A DNA stretch of 64,000 nt from Drosophila persimilis (Eukaryota; Arthropoda; Insecta; Diptera; Drosophilidae): contig NW_020825288.1 in assembly GCF_003286085.1 (NCBI RefSeq), positions 620,001 to 684,000 of the forward strand. The letters are read 5' to 3'. Made by a program: the position numbers and the translations under genes. This document shows positions 46,601-58,500 of this stretch, one piece after another; position 1 is the stretch's first letter, and each line of letters starts with the position of its first letter. Below the pieces are notes generated by a model, which worked only from the letters and a program-made list of their open reading frames with translations, searched no databases and had not been told where the DNA came from.

Positions 46601-48234
46601 CAATTAATATTCTTCATACGTCTAGATGTACGGTGTACAGTCGACGAATAAACGGACAGATAGATCGAGAGATTCTCCTATAATTAGCCAAATGGAATCT
46701 GTGGCATCCACGGGGGACGCCTCTTTCCCCTTGCTTGAATTCCTTTGAGGAATCACAGAACGCATTCCCATTCACCGCTCCCCTTTGGAATCTTTGGAAT
46801 CGTTTGAATCCGCAATCGCATTAACAAATTGCCTGTTGCCATTGAATGGCCCCAATTAAATATCTGTATCTGTATCTGTAGCTGTATCTATATCTGTCTC
46901 GGAATTTTGCATAGCAATCGTATCCCAGGAGAATCATTTCCATTTGATTAATTCCGTTGCATCACTTCTATTGGACAAGTATGCGATTCCAGATTCTAGA
47001 TAGGCGGCCAGAGCAGATCCCACTGCAAATTAGCGCCGAAAACATTTCAAGTTTGTCCAGTGGATTGTCTGAAGTGCATAGATTGCTGGAACTGCTCGGA
47101 TTGTCTGTCTGTCTTGGGTTGGTATGCAAATTCGATTCCCGAGAACAATTGCCAACTAATCTGCATGACAATGGACCCTCCGCTCGGCTGTTGCAATCGC
47201 CCCAGTCGTTCGATGGTCAAGGGTGACGGGAATGTGTGCTGTGTAAGAGTCTTGGACAAACAAACGTCAGCGGGTCATCGGAGACTACGAGTACGTGATG
47301 GAGGCCAGGCCATAATGCTTAACCCAAGCTATTTTCCTTCCCCTTCCTCTTGCCCGCCCCAACACCCAAGAGACATGTATCTGCGGCACACGCAGGGGGG
47401 AATATTTGATGAAATCGATTCAAAACCAGGCTTAGGCTCCTGTCCACAGCCTGGCCACAGCGCGAGTGCTCGACTGCTCTGCTGATGCATAATTCAATAG
47501 ATTTGTTCTTGATGCAATCGACAGCTCTGAAAATTGCCAAAGGTATACGCATTTTCCGGGCCAATAAATTTGATTACAGCACTGCCTTTCCGAGCATTGA
47601 AATTTACTGAGCCCGAAAATCGAACAGCTCAAGATGAATGGCAATGTCATGTGCCAAAATGCCATTAAGCTGCTGGGGATTGCCTCTGCCTGTCAGCAGA
47701 GGAGCAGAGTATTAGAGGGATAGACGGATGCTCCTTAATTCCACTTTGAGAGGAGTTCAGGAAAGTTCTTGAGCTGCTCTGAAACTCTCATATGGTTTTC
47801 ACTTAGCGCTGGATCTGGGGGAGGACAGATCAGTGCCAATTCCCCCAATCTACGACGACTGCTTGTGTAATTGAAACTAATTCCCAAAGCTAAATCTCTC
47901 ACCTCAATATCAGAGATGGAAGCCGAAGCCAGAGCTCGGATGATTCCACGTTCGTGCGTGGGGGGCGGTGCGAATTGCGGGCAATAAGAGATATCACGAT
48001 TTCAAGGTGGCGCATGAACAGAACTCTTCTCGAATTTGCAAACTTTTCAGGATTAGACCCCAATTAAATGCTCTGAGAACTTAAATGGGTTTTTATGGGT
48101 CACCTTCATTATCCCTAACGTCCTGTGGGTGGGGTGGGTGCACTTACCGACGAGGTCTCATCGCAGTGGAGCAGGGCGTAAAAGTCCTCGTTGGGACTAC
48201 GCTTGTAGTTGATGATGGCATCGACGGCGCTCAT
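40648..48234 (-). CDS. jdp: J-domain protein jdp (DNAJC12 orthologue)
   Basis: Four in-phase exons on the minus strand: 48234-48148, 45372-45271, 41859-41743, 40902-40648, giving 186 aa. Exons 1-3 encode the J domain ([25 protein letters not shown]), with the HPD tripeptide that stimulates Hsp70 ATPase in exon 2 ([11 protein letters not shown]). Exon 4 starts SMHWVTPK and ends KFRNYEI, a C-terminal heptapeptide shared with human DNAJC12 as I recall it. A Gly/Ala/Pro-rich linker lies between. The exon 3 donor CAG|GTGAGA was chosen because it joins MKEHVGQ to SMHWV as in the human protein. A second in-phase donor 39 bp downstream could add 13 residues. The protein is a cytosolic co-chaperone; in mammals DNAJC12 serves aromatic amino-acid hydroxylases. 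Confidence 0.92.
41860..45270 (-). other. second intron of jdp
   Basis: About 3.4 kb with a CTGA tandem run (42822-42847), TG runs (44110-44180) and no supported gene on either strand. The open frames here overlap low-complexity sequence. Confidence 0.6.
45373..48147 (-). other. first coding intron of jdp
   Basis: About 2.8 kb holding a GA/GAGGGA-rich run (46280-46322) and a TATCTG repeat (46860-46900). No gene is seen. Confidence 0.6.
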
Positions 48235-49026
48235 TGCGTCGGGATCTTTCTTTCCTGGGATCTGCTGGGATACTCGCTCTCTCTCGCTCTCTCTTTGTTT
48301 CTGCGGGGTAGCGGATTCCGTTTATAGGGTTAATAGATCGTTATAGAATAAAACGGAGCTTTCGACTCGTGACTGATTTGAGCTTGAATTTATTTCGTTT
48401 CACGGACAAATGTTTAACGCCCTTAGGATCAAAACAATAACATCCAGGTATAAATAAATGGTGACAAGCAACGTAAAAAAAAGGAAACTATTCAGGGCCA
48501 CTTCACGCATCAGGCAGTCTTTGCATATCTTTTAAGATCGATTGAGGGTGTACAGAACTCTGGTTCGTATCATATGATTCAATAACTATCGACAGGGGAG
48601 CGAGTGACCTTCTAGTCCGAGCAATTAACAACTAAAAATAGGGCTTTATTTTATGCACAAACGAAATACAGAAATCGCTCGACAATCAATTGAAAGATCT
48701 GGTTTGGGTTTGTATTTGTTTGGGTTTTTTTTTCGATTTCAGTTTCGGATTGAGATTGAGCCACAGAGGCACGGAGGCGCAGTTCACTTTCACTGTTTTT
48801 TCAGCTCTCTTTTTCTTCTGTGTGTGTTTCAGTTCTCTAGCACTTTGTTAACACCGCACTAAACAACAACAATAACTATTGTTTAACTGTTGATTGTTGA
48901 TTGTTTCTCCGCACTCAGAATTGCATCAACTAAACGGAAAACGGAATCGTGGATTGCACCAGAGACTACTATGCTGGAAGTTTCTCTCTGGCTGGCGCCC
49001 ACACACTCTCTTTTTGCCAATCTCAA

Positions 49027-49065
<39 letters not shown>

Positions 49066-49400
49066 GAGCTCCCACTCTCGGTTCCCTGTGTGTATGCTTT
49101 GGAGCTATGTATTTACTTTGCGGCCAAGCGAGCGCTCACGATGTTGCTGGTAACGCGTCGAAATTCGTTTTGTTTCTGAGCTTATTTTCTTGACGCAGCA
49201 CAGAGACGAACCGAACCGAGCCGAACCGAGCCGAACCGACGCAGAAATCGAAAATCTGATAGAGGCGCCTTTTTCGCGCCGGAATAGCCATACCCTCTGC
49301 AGTTCTACCTTGCCGCAGAAACCACGAAGCAAAGGCAAAAAGCAACACGACGATGCTTACAACGATGTCATCGATTTTTTTCTTCTAAATAATCGATGTT
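48235..49400 (-). promoter_or_regulatory. upstream region of jdp with GAGA-type tract
   Basis: On the jdp strand this holds a GA dinucleotide tract (49028-49062) flanked by CCGAA/CCGAG repeats (49205-49241). GA tracts bind GAGA factor and mark many fly promoters. Untranslated jdp exons may lie here, but none can be placed with certainty. Confidence 0.4.
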
Positions 49401-49448
49401 TTTATATTAAAATGATATGAGTTTAAAGTAATTGCTTGGACGACTTAC

Positions 49449-49601
49449 TTGTGCCTTTCCCTCAGCCATAACTATTTCGGTTATTTTATGGGGGCCAAAT
49501 TTAATCTTTCCCAAATAACCTACGAATTCATCCAAGCGATTGGTTAAGGTTTTATTGGCACGGAAATATGTATTGTTCAATACATCGAAACCATCGTTCA
49601 T
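49449..49601 (-). CDS. candidate first coding exon of an unrecognised gene, faintly RPA3-like
   Basis: The ATG at 49601 opens 51 codons (MNDGFDVLNNTYFRANK to IVMAEGKAQ) ending at a perfect donor, GTAAGT, in phase 0. Without splicing the frame stops at 49407. The pattern FVGYLGKI, then about ten residues, then AEGK resembles the OB-fold start of replication protein A3 (FVGxLxKI ... GEGK), but this is a remote similarity by eye. The next exon was not found with confidence. A frame after an acceptor ending near 49387 continues for about 100 residues but looks non-coding. It could be a small gene, a decayed copy, or an alternative 5' exon. The orientation is the same as jdp. Confidence 0.35.
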
Positions 49602-49827
49602 ACTTTTTTAAAACATGGATTAGCTGGAATGGTGATTGGAACAACAGGTTAGACGGGGAACTACAATATTTATAATTGTCTTGGGGCTTCTCCGGCAGGT
49701 GTGGCTGGCTTGTGACTCAGCTTTTCTCAGAAAAAGACCTCTTAATTGAATAATATACCTGCACAATACGTTATTTTATACACAAAGTGTACAGATTTTT
49801 TTAATTTTCCACCAAAAAGATGCTATT

Positions 49828-49980
49828 TAACAGAGCCGAAAAGCTATTCGAAAAAAGTTAACAGAGCCGAAAAGCTGTTCAGCAAAGTTAACATATTCGA
49901 AAAGCTGTTATGAAAAGGTAACTGATCCGAAAAGCTATTTTACAAAGAAAACAGAGCAGACAAGCTTTAGCTCCAGTTAA
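49828..49980. repeat. degenerate 30-bp tandem repeat
   Basis: Five units begin near 49829, 49860, 49890, 49920 and 49950, each with the core CCGAAAAGCT followed by TT and an A-rich tail ending in GTTAA or similar. The last unit is the most diverged. It is followed at 49989-50020 by a second short repeat, GCCATAAAAACCT, in about three units. Confidence 0.85.
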
Positions 49981-51624
49981 AGCTTTTGCCATAAAAACCT
50001 GCCATAAAAACCTGCCATAAAAGAAGCACTTTTTGTCCACTTGTTGCTCGAAAACCAAACACAAAGAAGAGTTCACTTCAGTTAAGTTCATCTTTCCCGC
50101 AGCTGTCAAAGTTTTGCCGAATTCGTTAGATGGAAATTAATGCCCAAAAAAATAAGAGCAGCCCATCAATCTGCGGACAGCTGTCAGGCAGACTTTCCCC
50201 CAAATCAGCCCCACCCACGAACACCAAACCCCACCACCGCAACACTGCTGAACCAAAATGAATAGAACTCTGCCGAACCGAACGGAACCGAACGAAAGGA
50301 GCCGCATAGCATTCGTTTTCAAATTAAAAGAGCCATCGAAGTGTGAAGGAAAGTTTGCAGCAAACGGAAACGAAATTGAAAACTGTTGCATACTTTTGCT
50401 CGGCCGCAAAACCAGACCTCAACGGGCACCGGCACCGGGCACCAGGCCGCAGGAAAAGCCTACTGCCAGCACCCAGTACCCACTTTGACCAGGCCGAAAA
50501 ATGATTTCCGTTCATAAATCATCATAATGGCGAAGCAGTTCCGGCCATACGTATGTCTGGTCAGAGCCAGAACCAGAACCAGAATCAGAGCCAAATGAAG
50601 ACGAAACCGTTTGACCAGCTAACGATTGCAGAGTGGTAGTCCGAGTGCGACTGGGAGTGGGGAGAAAGTGGGGAAAGTGCGCCCGTGCGTTTGTCTGTCA
50701 CGCACACAGACAGAGAAAACAAGAAAATGTGATGGAGCTGGGTGCTTCGACCAGAAGATATCCCCTACTTCCGATTCGAACTCTACTAATTTGGAGGAAC
50801 CATTTTTGAGGTAGCTCTAGTGTGATGAGGAACTGATTTTTGGTACATATTTATGCCATCTACGCCACGTATCTATGGGGTCCAGCTCGGAGATGTTGGT
50901 TGGACAATTCCGTGCTCTGGGACTACAGGGTATACATATGCCAGAGCGCTTGAGGCTTGTCCCACACACACACGCGCTGGCCGTCGGGCTGGCTGTGCGT
51001 GTGACGTCAACAAATGGCGCTGTCGCTGTTGCTGTGGCTGGTTCTGGTTCTGGTGCTGGGAAACGGCACGAAAGGAAACGTTTTAATTAGACAAAAGAGC
51101 AAAGCAACTATTTATTTCCATTTCTGCATCGGCTGTTTACTGTCCACTGCCCGCAGCGATGCTTCTGCTCTGGCTCCGGCTCTGGGAGTGGACATCGGAG
51201 TGTCCCGACTTGAATTTGGACTTGGGACAATGCCAAACCATTTCGTTCCGCAGACGAAGCGAAGCCTGCAGCTGCTGATAAACCTTCTGGCCAAAAGCAA
51301 TTGCATTCTCCTTTTGCCCTACTCTGTCTCTCTTTGTTTTTCCCTCCGTTGGAGATGCGGAGCGTTCCCCGACATTCCCTGTGGCACTGATAAGCGAGCA
51401 TTTTCCGTAAAGCGAGGGCTTCAAATAGCTCAAGAATTGTGGGTAAAATTTCTCATTCTCTCGGAGATTCCTTGCAACTGCAGATTTATGCATACCAGAC
51501 GGTGTTCCCCCTCTAATCTCTCGCATTCCTGCGGTTTCTAGTGCTGCTTCCCCCTGAAAGTATGCAATGGAAAACCTCGCACAGTGTGAGCTTCCGTTTC
51601 CGTTTCAGCTCGGATTGCTGCAGG

Positions 51625-51676
51625 GCAGGGCAGGGCTGGGCTGGGCTGGGCTGGGCTGGGCTGGGCTGGGCTGGGC
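51625..51676. repeat. GGGCT pentanucleotide repeat
   Basis: About nine perfect units of GGGCT follow a GGGCAGGGCAG start. Guanine-rich on the + strand. Confidence 0.9.
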
Positions 51677-52845
51677 TGCATTCTTAGCCATCTCATCTCT
51701 GTTGGCCATCTCTTCCTCTCTCTCTGTCTGCCTCTTCACGGAATTTCTCCTGGCTTGCAGTTAAAGGGGAAAATCGCAAGCCAAACAAATCTCGAGTGGC
51801 CCAGGATGTGTGTGGCAGAAGGAAATCTGAACTTTTCAATGGTCCCTTCCTCCCACTCCCAATCCCACTCCCCCTGCCGCTCCTGCTCAACCTCTCGCCG
51901 AACTCAATTAAGGGCTGGGGGGTTCTCGAGAAGTCGACAGAAATCGTTTTCGGTTTTCCGTTTTTGCATTCTGTCAATGCGAGAAGTGGCTCTGTGTCTC
52001 GGAGAAAATTGAGACTAAAGCGAAACTTTTCTCCATTTCCCAGAATTATCTTTGTGCGTAACACATGCCGCTCTGCCGCTCTCCCCCCTACCGTCTCTAG
52101 GTCATCCAGAGTCAACGACACTTGCCACAAAGAGAGACAGAGAAGTGTGGGGGGTGGGAGGGGGCTGCTGCCTTGTTGGCTTATAATAAAAAGTACTTCA
52201 TTTACTTTGTGCAATTTACAACTGTGAAATAAACAGGCAGGAGCCAAGGCCAAGGAAATGTGAGGAGACCAAAAGGAAGTGCGGTCACGCTCTGCACACC
52301 CCCCTCCCGCCTTCCCACTGGCTCCTTGCTTACCCCTTCCCCTTCCGGGGTGAATCTTTTGTGGGGTGGAACACAAACAGAGACTGCACAGCGTGCGAGT
52401 ATATGTCGGGGCTGTCATCGCTTTGTTTTATTACCCGTTCGCTTTCCTTTACTTTCCTTTCGGCTCGTAGCCCTTGTTTTTCCCCCTCCCCAGCTTTCCC
52501 CATAATTTATTTATGCATGTATTTTTATTAAAGATTTCCATGGCGTCGTTGTCGTTCCTCTCGTTATCGTGACTGTCGTCAGCCGCCAGTCCCCAGCCAG
52601 TTGTTGACAAAGAAATTACTTATTAATCATATTTGAGCGTTGATTCCACAACGCCAAAAGGATCACGAGAGTGGATGTTGTGGTGGGGCATGGGCACCCC
52701 TCTAGACATCCCACTACAAGTATCCCCCCACCGGGATGAGTGTTATCCTTTGGCTTTGTGGGATGTGTCACTCCAAAGATGGTAGTAGGGAGCTCTTGCC
52801 CCATTTCGTATCCCGTAATTGCATTTGCTCATCAGACAGTGGACG

Positions 52846-52874
52846 GTGGGGGGGGGGGGGGGGGAGAGAGAGAG
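52846..52874. repeat. poly-G tract followed by GA tract
   Basis: GGTGG is followed by about 16 consecutive G and then GAGAGAGAGA. Long G homopolymers are rare in fly DNA and prone to sequencing error and quadruplex formation. Confidence 0.9.
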
Positions 52875-53737
52875 ATCCATTGGTTGTATGTATCTATATC
52901 TACAGCCATTTGTCTCGTTTCATGTCGCATTTCCCTTCTCGCTGCGTTTTGGGGATGGATAGCTGAAAAGACATTTTCGAAAATTAATTTTAGAATATTT
53001 CGTCTTGCGTGTATTTCCCGCTTTGTTTACACAGTGTACCGTGGGGAAGGCGAAGGGGGTAGGGAGAAGGAGGAGTGGGGCATTGGAACACTTGTCTTTC
53101 ATATATCTTGCAGTCCCCCAACAGCGATACAGGAAGTCCGCACGGTGCTGTCAAAATGGTATCTCCGAGCAGCAGCGGCAATTGAAAGCATTTGCTAATC
53201 AAAATCAATTTCAAATTCAAATTCAAATGGAAGTCGAACACAAGGCGCAGGCGGTCCGGTACTTGAGATGGAGATGGCGATGGCCGACTGACAGATGCCC
53301 TGTCAGTCGCCTTGGGGCACCCTGTATGGATGGGATGGATGTGGATGCACTGGCCTCTCAGCTGTCGAACGCCGGCAACGGGCAGGCCAAATGCACGGCG
53401 ATGGATGCAGGGAGGCAGAAGCCCAATTTCGAGTATCATTTTTTAGAGGGTATTCGGAGGGTATACGGAATGGGGGAGAGAAGTGCTACAGGATGAAACT
53501 GATATGGGAAATACATCTCTCTGTACAGAGCCCTATATCACATACTCCATAGAAGTCAGTAATACAATCACAACTGATAAGATTTACGATTGGGTAGAAT
53601 GATCTTTAAATTTTCTTATTGATAGGAGAGCGTACACCAAAGTCCATCCATTCATCTCTCTCTTCCTGCCTATTGTTCAACGGCATGCTCTGGGAACAGA
53701 ACACGAAAATAGCTCCACGCACATGGGACTGACTCCG

Positions 53738-53774
53738 CGTGGGGTGGGGTGGGGTGGGGTGAGGTGGGGTGGAG
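53738..53774. repeat. GGGGT pentanucleotide repeat
   Basis: About seven units of GGGGT/GAGGT after CGCGT. Guanine runs are regularly spaced on the + strand. Confidence 0.88.
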
Positions 53775-54897
53775 GGATGCACCAGCAGAGGTTTCAAATT
53801 TGACGAGCCTCAGACGTCAGGCGGCAGCCGCACTAATTGCAGTCGCCAGGGCAGCCAAGCAGCAGCAAGCGCCCGGCTAACGGGAAAATTGCAACAGGCG
53901 GACAATTAGCGGGACCTCTCATTCTCTTTTGTTTTGGCCGAGGGCGAGCAACAACAGCAACAACAGCAACAACAACAGGCAGCAGCCGTACTAAAAACAA
54001 AAATGAGACGAAGATCAACATTCAAAAATGAGAAATAGTCGTACGTCAGCAAAAGGCAGCATCGGCAGAGCCAGAGCCAGAGGCGGCGGCGGCATCAGTG
54101 AGAGTAGAGAGCGGCAGACGTGGGGCGTGAGAGAAATCTCCTCTGGCCGCTGGGCTATTTCTAGCCTATCCCCCACGTCCTCTCCTGCACAAATTTTCCA
54201 TTCTGCTCTGCGACTATGTATATGCTGCTGGCCAAGGTATACTCCTAGTGGGGTGAATAAATCCCAGAGAGCGCTCTGGCTCGACCATCGCCTCGTGGTC
54301 TCAGGACAACTCTGCCCCACCCTTGTGCAAAGATACCTTGTTGTTGGTGGTGCTGCTGCTCTCCGGCGTCGGTTCCGGTGGCCTCTGGCAGCAGATTTAG
54401 AAACATAGGCAGAGAAAAAACTAGGAGCAGCAGCAGCGGCAGAATCCAAAGCAAAAGCAGAGCAGAAGCAAAGCAAAGGCAGCAGCAGCGGACTCGTGAT
54501 CGATCGTGTAATTTGCCTCGTGTGCCGTGTTTGCCGTTGTGTTCGTCGATTATTCCGACTCTGAATCGGAATCGGGATCGTAATCGTTATTTGCGAAACA
54601 AACTGAAATTATGCATTTTTGATTGTACTATAATTTCAGTTTGTTTCGCTTTTCATTCACTTTTGTCGTGTGCGTACCCGACTTTGTTCCGTTGTTCCAT
54701 TGTTCCGTTATCTCTCGCTCTCTTTCTCTTTGTCTCGCGCCCTGTCTCACTTTCTCCGTTGTTCTCGTTGTTGAGGCGCCTTTCGTCGCCACTGAATCCG
54801 CGCGGTGGCTCTCACAAATGCAGTGAACACCGCCCCGAGAGGAAGCATCGAATGCACTACATCCCCAAGATCAGAGGATCCCAGAGGATCCCATCGT

Positions 54898-54932
54898 AAA
54901 CCGTTAACCATTAACCGTTAACCGATAACCCC
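54898..54932. repeat. CCGTTAA/CCATTAA/CCGATAA heptamer repeat
   Basis: Four variants of a seven-base unit in tandem, in the presumed 5' UTR of the following gene. Confidence 0.8.
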
Positions 54933-55298
54933 GTAGGAGAATATCTATCTATCGTCCAGGAAAACGTGATCGCGCAGTGATCGTGAAGTGAGGAACGGCG
55001 CCCCCCACTTGTTTATATAATAATCAGCGGCTGCCAAGAGCCAAAAGTCAAATACCGAAAAAGTATATTCATTTCTGGCCGATCCGATTCTTTTCAGGCA
55101 ACGAAAACGAAAAAACAAAACGAGAAATATCTCTTGTTGTTGTGTGTGTAATTGTTGTACCAGTGAGTGCCAGTGCGTGTCAGTGGATCGATCCGGAGAG
55201 GAGAACGAACCAAGTGAAAGTGCTCCAAAGAAAGCGCAAGAAAAACGAGTCAAAACCCCAGGCTAAGCCAAGAAAATCCCCACAAATCCTGTCTAATC

Positions 55299-55562
55299 AT
55301 GTCGGACATTGAGGATGTCTTTGGTGGCTCCGCCGAGGAGGCCAAGCCCAAGCCGGACGCGGATGTGGATGCGGCTGCGGAAGCCAACGCCAACGCCGAT
55401 GCCGAAAGCAAGAGCAGCGTCGTCACCGAACGGACCGAGGAGGTCATTCCTGGGGAGACCGAGAAAATGATCACCGAGACCATCGACGAGGACGGAGACG
55501 TTGTCGAGGAGACAACTGAAGTCACCCGCAAGACGGTCAAGAGAACCATGAAAATCACTGAG
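55299..55562 (+). CDS. first coding exon of an acidic protein, possibly a tropomodulin isoform
   Basis: ATG with context AATCATG opens 88 codons ending in a phase-0 donor, GTGAGT (55563). The peptide begins MSDIEDVFGG. It has an Ala/Asp/Glu-rich part with repeats of DA, then a Thr/Glu-rich part (TERTEEVIPGETEKMITET, EETTEVTRKTVKRTMKIT). It has no signal peptide or membrane segment. Codon use is strongly biased and unlike the surrounding DNA, so it is real coding sequence. No further exon of the gene is found up to 61567. In D. melanogaster tropomodulin lies near spdo and jdp, so this may be an alternative N-terminus of that gene. That is inference from map position only. Confidence 0.7.
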
Positions 55563-58500
55563 GTGAGTGCTCCCATCCCAGGCTTATAGATCTCTAAATG
55601 GCAATAACTTATTCACTCTTAAGTGTATAATGGATTATGGTATTTAATATATATGTATATGCACAATATATGTACAAGGGTTACAGTCCATTTACTCACT
55701 CGAGAAACCCATAGAAATCGATGCATAACTGAAAAGATTCTTCCATAGTTTTTGGCTTTCCTTCAAGCGTTCAGCTTATGAAACCCAATAAATCATATTT
55801 CAGATGTAGGGATCTCCTCATCAATTTCCTCCCCCGCCCTTCCCCACTGCTGGCCGCCTTCGCCTTTGTGATCTTTGAGCGCTCGTGAAAGTGGCCAAAA
55901 CATGGCGAACTCTGGTTATATTATTTATTCAAAATGCCATTTTTCTATGTGCGTCTTAGCAAATTGTTTATACGGTCCCACAAATATTATAAATCTCCCC
56001 CTTCATTATATGCACACACACGAATTTGGTCGAGATCTATGGCTATATATTCGCGATATATGTAGCTATATATCGCCATGGTTCGGCCACACTTTCTATA
56101 GGCGACGCCACGTCGAATCGAGTCGAAGAAGAAAAGCAGGAAAACAGAAGGAAAACAAATTTTGCAGCTGTTTGATTTCGGCGCAAATTATCACAAAAGA
56201 TTTTCGAATTTTTCTTGAGAGCCCGTGGATCAAAAAACGGTCCCGCGTCCGAATAAAAAAATGAAAATTATATTATTGTTGAGCAGAAATCACTTAAATA
56301 CGCGATGCCATGCAACATCCGATGCCAAGAATCCATCCTCCTCCTCTCCGGGTCAACAGAAACCCAGAGAACAAAATCCGAGACGAAGAAATGGTAACAA
56401 AAATTAAATGCAATAAATTCTGTGCCGCCAACAAATGCACAAAAAAGTAAAGAAGACTAAAAAACGAACATAAAGCAAACATAAAAAATAAAAATGCAAC
56501 AAAAAAACAGAAAAACAGAATAAATATTGGGGTTTTTGTGTCTTGCGGTCTGGCGCGTACTCAAGGAGTACGGCGGGGTGTCTAGTGCCGGCCGTGTGGG
56601 ACGGGGGGCAGGGAGGGCAAGCCCGTACTGAGTGCGCCGCTTGTGCAGCAATTAATTGCCACAAATCGTTGCACAAAATTACAAATTGCATTTCCGGCTT
56701 GGCGCGGCAGCCACGCATGCAACACGCCCCTTTGCCCCTCTCTTTCTGCCCCTCCCACGTCCACCCCCGGGAATCTTCGATTTCTCTGCCTCTCCGCTGT
56801 TTCTCTGTTTTACGACTGTCTGCCACAGTCTCCCCCGTACTCCCCCCTCCTCCTCCTCTGCCACCGAATTTACCCGAGTTTTATGGCAGCCAAATTAAAT
56901 TTGCATTGCAATTGGCTTTTGGGGTCGGTTCGGCCTTTCTTTTTTGTGCCGCCACCGCCGCCGCCGCTGGCTTTTATGTGCCCGAAATGGAAATGGGAAT
57001 GAAAACGCATGAGCTTCGCTGTAAGCCAGAGAGTCCTGTGGATAAGGATGTGAGGATTGTCATTACACTGAACGAAAGGGCGGGGAAAAGCAGTGGAAAA
57101 CCAGAAAGACCACTGCACAGAGCTCTACCTGCCACAGTGCGTGGCTTAATCTTTCGATCGGTTTGCTTGTACATATATGATAGCTCTTCATCGTTAGATC
57201 AAAAAGTGGGGATCATCTTTTCTCCCAGTGCATGCATGTGCGTGGGAGTGTCCACATGTGTCGTCGGGTTATGTGCCTCTTTCTGGCCCCGGGCGGAGCA
57301 GCTTATGGAACTAATTGCGTTGCCGCCTGTCAGGATCCGTTCTGACTTTGCAACGCGAGGCTCATGAACTGCTGAACTTCTGCCTCTCGCTTCCCCCGCC
57401 ACCATTTTCCATCCTTTTTTTCTTTGCAACTTTTGCTAATGAGTCACGTAGCATTTTTGTCATTTTTATGCGCTTAACAGGTCAAAGTTCCGGCCGCAAG
57501 GGTACGTGCCTAGGAGCCAGAGTTCAAATAGCAGATGCAAAATTAGTTAAATAAGGTCGGAGCCCAGCCCGTGGTCGGCTCTGGCTCTCCCTTTTACCTC
57601 TTCCCCACGTCGAGGAAAACTGTCATAAATTTCACAGTTGATTTAACTGTTGTTCCGCTGTCCGCTGGCTCTTTGCTGTTTGCTGATTTCATTTCCCATT
57701 TCCCAATGTATTTAGGCAAATCTTTGCCCCGACTCTGACTCCGACTCCGACTCCGGCTCCTGCCTCTCGGGTCAAATGGGGCATGCTAATTTGTGCAACA
57801 AGCCGTAAAGCTACACATAACCAGGCTACAGCACACAGATGCTCCCACTCCCACACATACATAATGGCATTTCCTGGACAGCCATTGTCCCTCCGCTGTG
57901 ACGTCCTGTCCCGGTCAGGACTCTGTTGATTAGACATCATAATATTGAGCAGAGATTAATTGGAAATCCATGGGGGCTTCGGCGCTGCTTTGCAGTGCGG
58001 CTAATGCGGATGTGTTTGCGCATATATATTAGATTGGGGATACAGCTTGGGGAAGAGAGAAGGTAGGGATAGTGCGCCCTTTCCAATCGATTAGCTGGGT
58101 CTCGTATCGGATGAGACCGCAACTATTTCCATGATGATTCCGTTGCGATATAAATTCATTTGAAATTGGCCCGCGCTTTCCACAGAACTGCGGATAGCCG
58201 CAGTCCTAATCAGGATCCACTATTGCGTGCCCTTGCCACGCCGCTGACAGATGTCAGCGATGGCGCCTCTTGAAGTCAGCCAGCAAATATTTCACTGCCA
58301 CAACAAATATCTGGCACAAACAAATATCCGTTGAATGGCAGGAGTATACCATTTCCGAGAGTAGGTGTTATGATTTTGAAAGAAGATTTGAACTTGGAAA
58401 TACTGGATCTGTTAGGGGATGCTTTATAATCGTATTTGTGGGCCCATTTGCTCTGAGGGCGACGCACAACGAGATGACAATTCAATGTCAGTCATTTGTC

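Larger units (their letters stand above)
50021..55298. other. long non-coding region upstream of the + strand first exon
   Basis: No gene with coding signature is seen in about 5.3 kb. It contains several low-complexity tracts listed separately, CCGAACCGAACGG repeats (50265-50295) and CAG/CAA-rich sequence (53946-53985). Its right end (about 54900-55298) is purine-rich and leads without in-frame start codons into the ATG at 55299, so it probably holds the 5' UTR and promoter of that gene. Confidence 0.5.

Noticed and set aside
49136-49386. Continuation of the orphan - strand exon into a 100-codon frame
   Set aside because: It runs through CCGAA repeats, gives repetitive FGSARFGSVRF sequence, and does not extend the RPA3-like pattern.
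51693-52418. 241-codon open frame on the minus strand
   Set aside because: Low-complexity, no start context, no domain or splice signal, and lies over pyrimidine-rich DNA.
56543-57367. 274-codon open frame on the + strand
   Set aside because: Composition follows CT-rich DNA, with no recognisable motif. Overlapping frames on both strands are also open.
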